Assembly: GCA_965224675.1 (NCBI GenBank) | Contig: CBDDAA010000002.1 | Location: 1,674,001-1,738,000 of the forward strand | Direction: 5' to 3' | Source: UBA7957 sp965224675 | Lineage (GTDB): Bacteria; Pseudomonadota; Gammaproteobacteria; Granulosicoccales; Granulosicoccaceae | DNA: 64,000 nt | In this document: positions 63,781 to 64,000 of the stretch, one piece after another | Position numbering within the stretch: position 1 is the stretch's first letter | How the letters are laid out: each line of letters begins with the position of its first letter | Position numbers and translations under genes: made by a program | The notes under the pieces: model-generated | Told to the model about the DNA's origin: nothing | What the model saw: the letters and a program-made list of their open reading frames with translations, nothing else | Database searches by the model: none

Positions 63781-64000
63781 TCACAAGGCCCTGGCAAATA
63801 CCCATATATCAACCTCCTGTACACCAGCGAGTTTTAACTTTTTTGCAACTGCCTCAGCTGTACTACCTGTTGTCATCACATCATCAATCAGGGTGACATG
63901 ACTGAATTTACTTGTCGATTCAATTGAAAAGGCACCTCGCAGATTTAATTTGCGGGCAGATTTACTCAAAGCTGATTGGGGAGTGGTCTCCCTTATCCGT
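63781..64000 (-). CDS. comF: ComF-type phosphoribosyltransferase, partial
   Basis: The C-terminal 72 residues of a ComF protein; the gene runs off the right edge. TTPQSALSKSARKLNLRGAF and the PRPP-binding VTLIDDVMTTGSTAEAVAKKLK are the family signature. ComF is needed for natural transformation in several bacteria. It is convergent with the GTPase pair. Confidence 0.88.
   Translation of the reverse strand, partial: RIRETTPQSALSKSARKLNLRGAFSIESTSKFSHVTLIDDVMTTGSTAEAVAKKLKLAGVQEVDIWVFARAL

Overview
This 64-kb window looks like chromosomal DNA from a moderately AT-rich, respiring gammaproteobacterium. The evidence is a sucAB-lpd-sucCD operon, PriA, ferrochelatase, UbiA, glutathione reductase, a gammaproteobacterial-type minor pilin/PilY1 operon, periplasmic Lig E, NudL, YbiT and an RnfE-like protein. 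The TRAP transporter suggests an aquatic or marine lifestyle, but that is inference.

Layout. (1) 0.1-7.9 kb, minus strand: TCA-cycle operon sucA-sucB-lpdA-sucC-sucD. (2) 8.6-14.4 kb: DUF1244 and DUF3301 proteins around a 139-bp MITE-like repeat, an SGNH lipoprotein hydrolase overlapping priA, a 690-bp AT-rich intergenic region with three perfect DnaA boxes and an IHF consensus, hemH and tRNA-Pro(CGG). (3) 14.39-18.63 kb: a complete 4.24-kb integrative element in the tRNA, bounded by a 45-bp direct repeat. It carries a tyrosine integrase, AlpA-like HTH, rolling-circle Rep, a small unknown gene, a HEPN-domain protein, a hairpin-rich GC island and an RHH repressor. (4) 18.6-28.9 kb, an accessory and decayed zone: an IS630 element (transposase by -1 frameshift at an A8 run) inserted in a dead IS1182-like element, a tRNA 3' fragment, a secreted thioredoxin-like protein plus DUF3179, a broken PIN toxin with an intact RHH antitoxin, a shattered helicase, two SH3-domain cell-envelope genes with N-terminal frame breaks, an IS4 fragment and a SEC-C protein. 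(5) 29.0-30.96 kb: two near-identical 82-aa Gly/Ala/Gln/Asn-rich proteins, each with a conserved leader and 3' hairpin, flanking a VOC protein. (6) 31.0-43.2 kb: an internally duplicated GSHGG/FNDAG protein divergent from a 2-oxoacid cluster of E1-alpha, E1-beta, an acetolactate-synthase-like ThDP enzyme, TRAP DctPQM and a fused indolepyruvate:ferredoxin oxidoreductase. (7) 43.3-50.3 kb: Lig E, lone RnfE, NudL, PatB/MalY, GtrA, a CAP-domain lipoprotein and the ABC-F protein YbiT. (8) 50.3-56.6 kb, minus strand: fimT-pilV-pilW-pilX-pilY1-pilE. (9) 57-64 kb: an unknown protein, gor, ubiA, a translationally linked pair of unusual P-loop GTPases, and the end of comF, cut by the window edge.

How genes work together. 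The suc operon supplies the complete 2-oxoglutarate dehydrogenase and succinyl-CoA synthetase. The TRAP system probably imports a 2-oxoacid-like carboxylate for the ThDP enzymes beside it; no dedicated E2/E3 is nearby. The pilus operon encodes the tip/priming complex plus a major-type pilin. The strongest unexplained items are the paired small-protein loci, the origin-like region between priA and hemH, the HEPN-carrying satellite-like element, the 2-oxoacid cluster with its GSHGG companion, and the GTPase pair.
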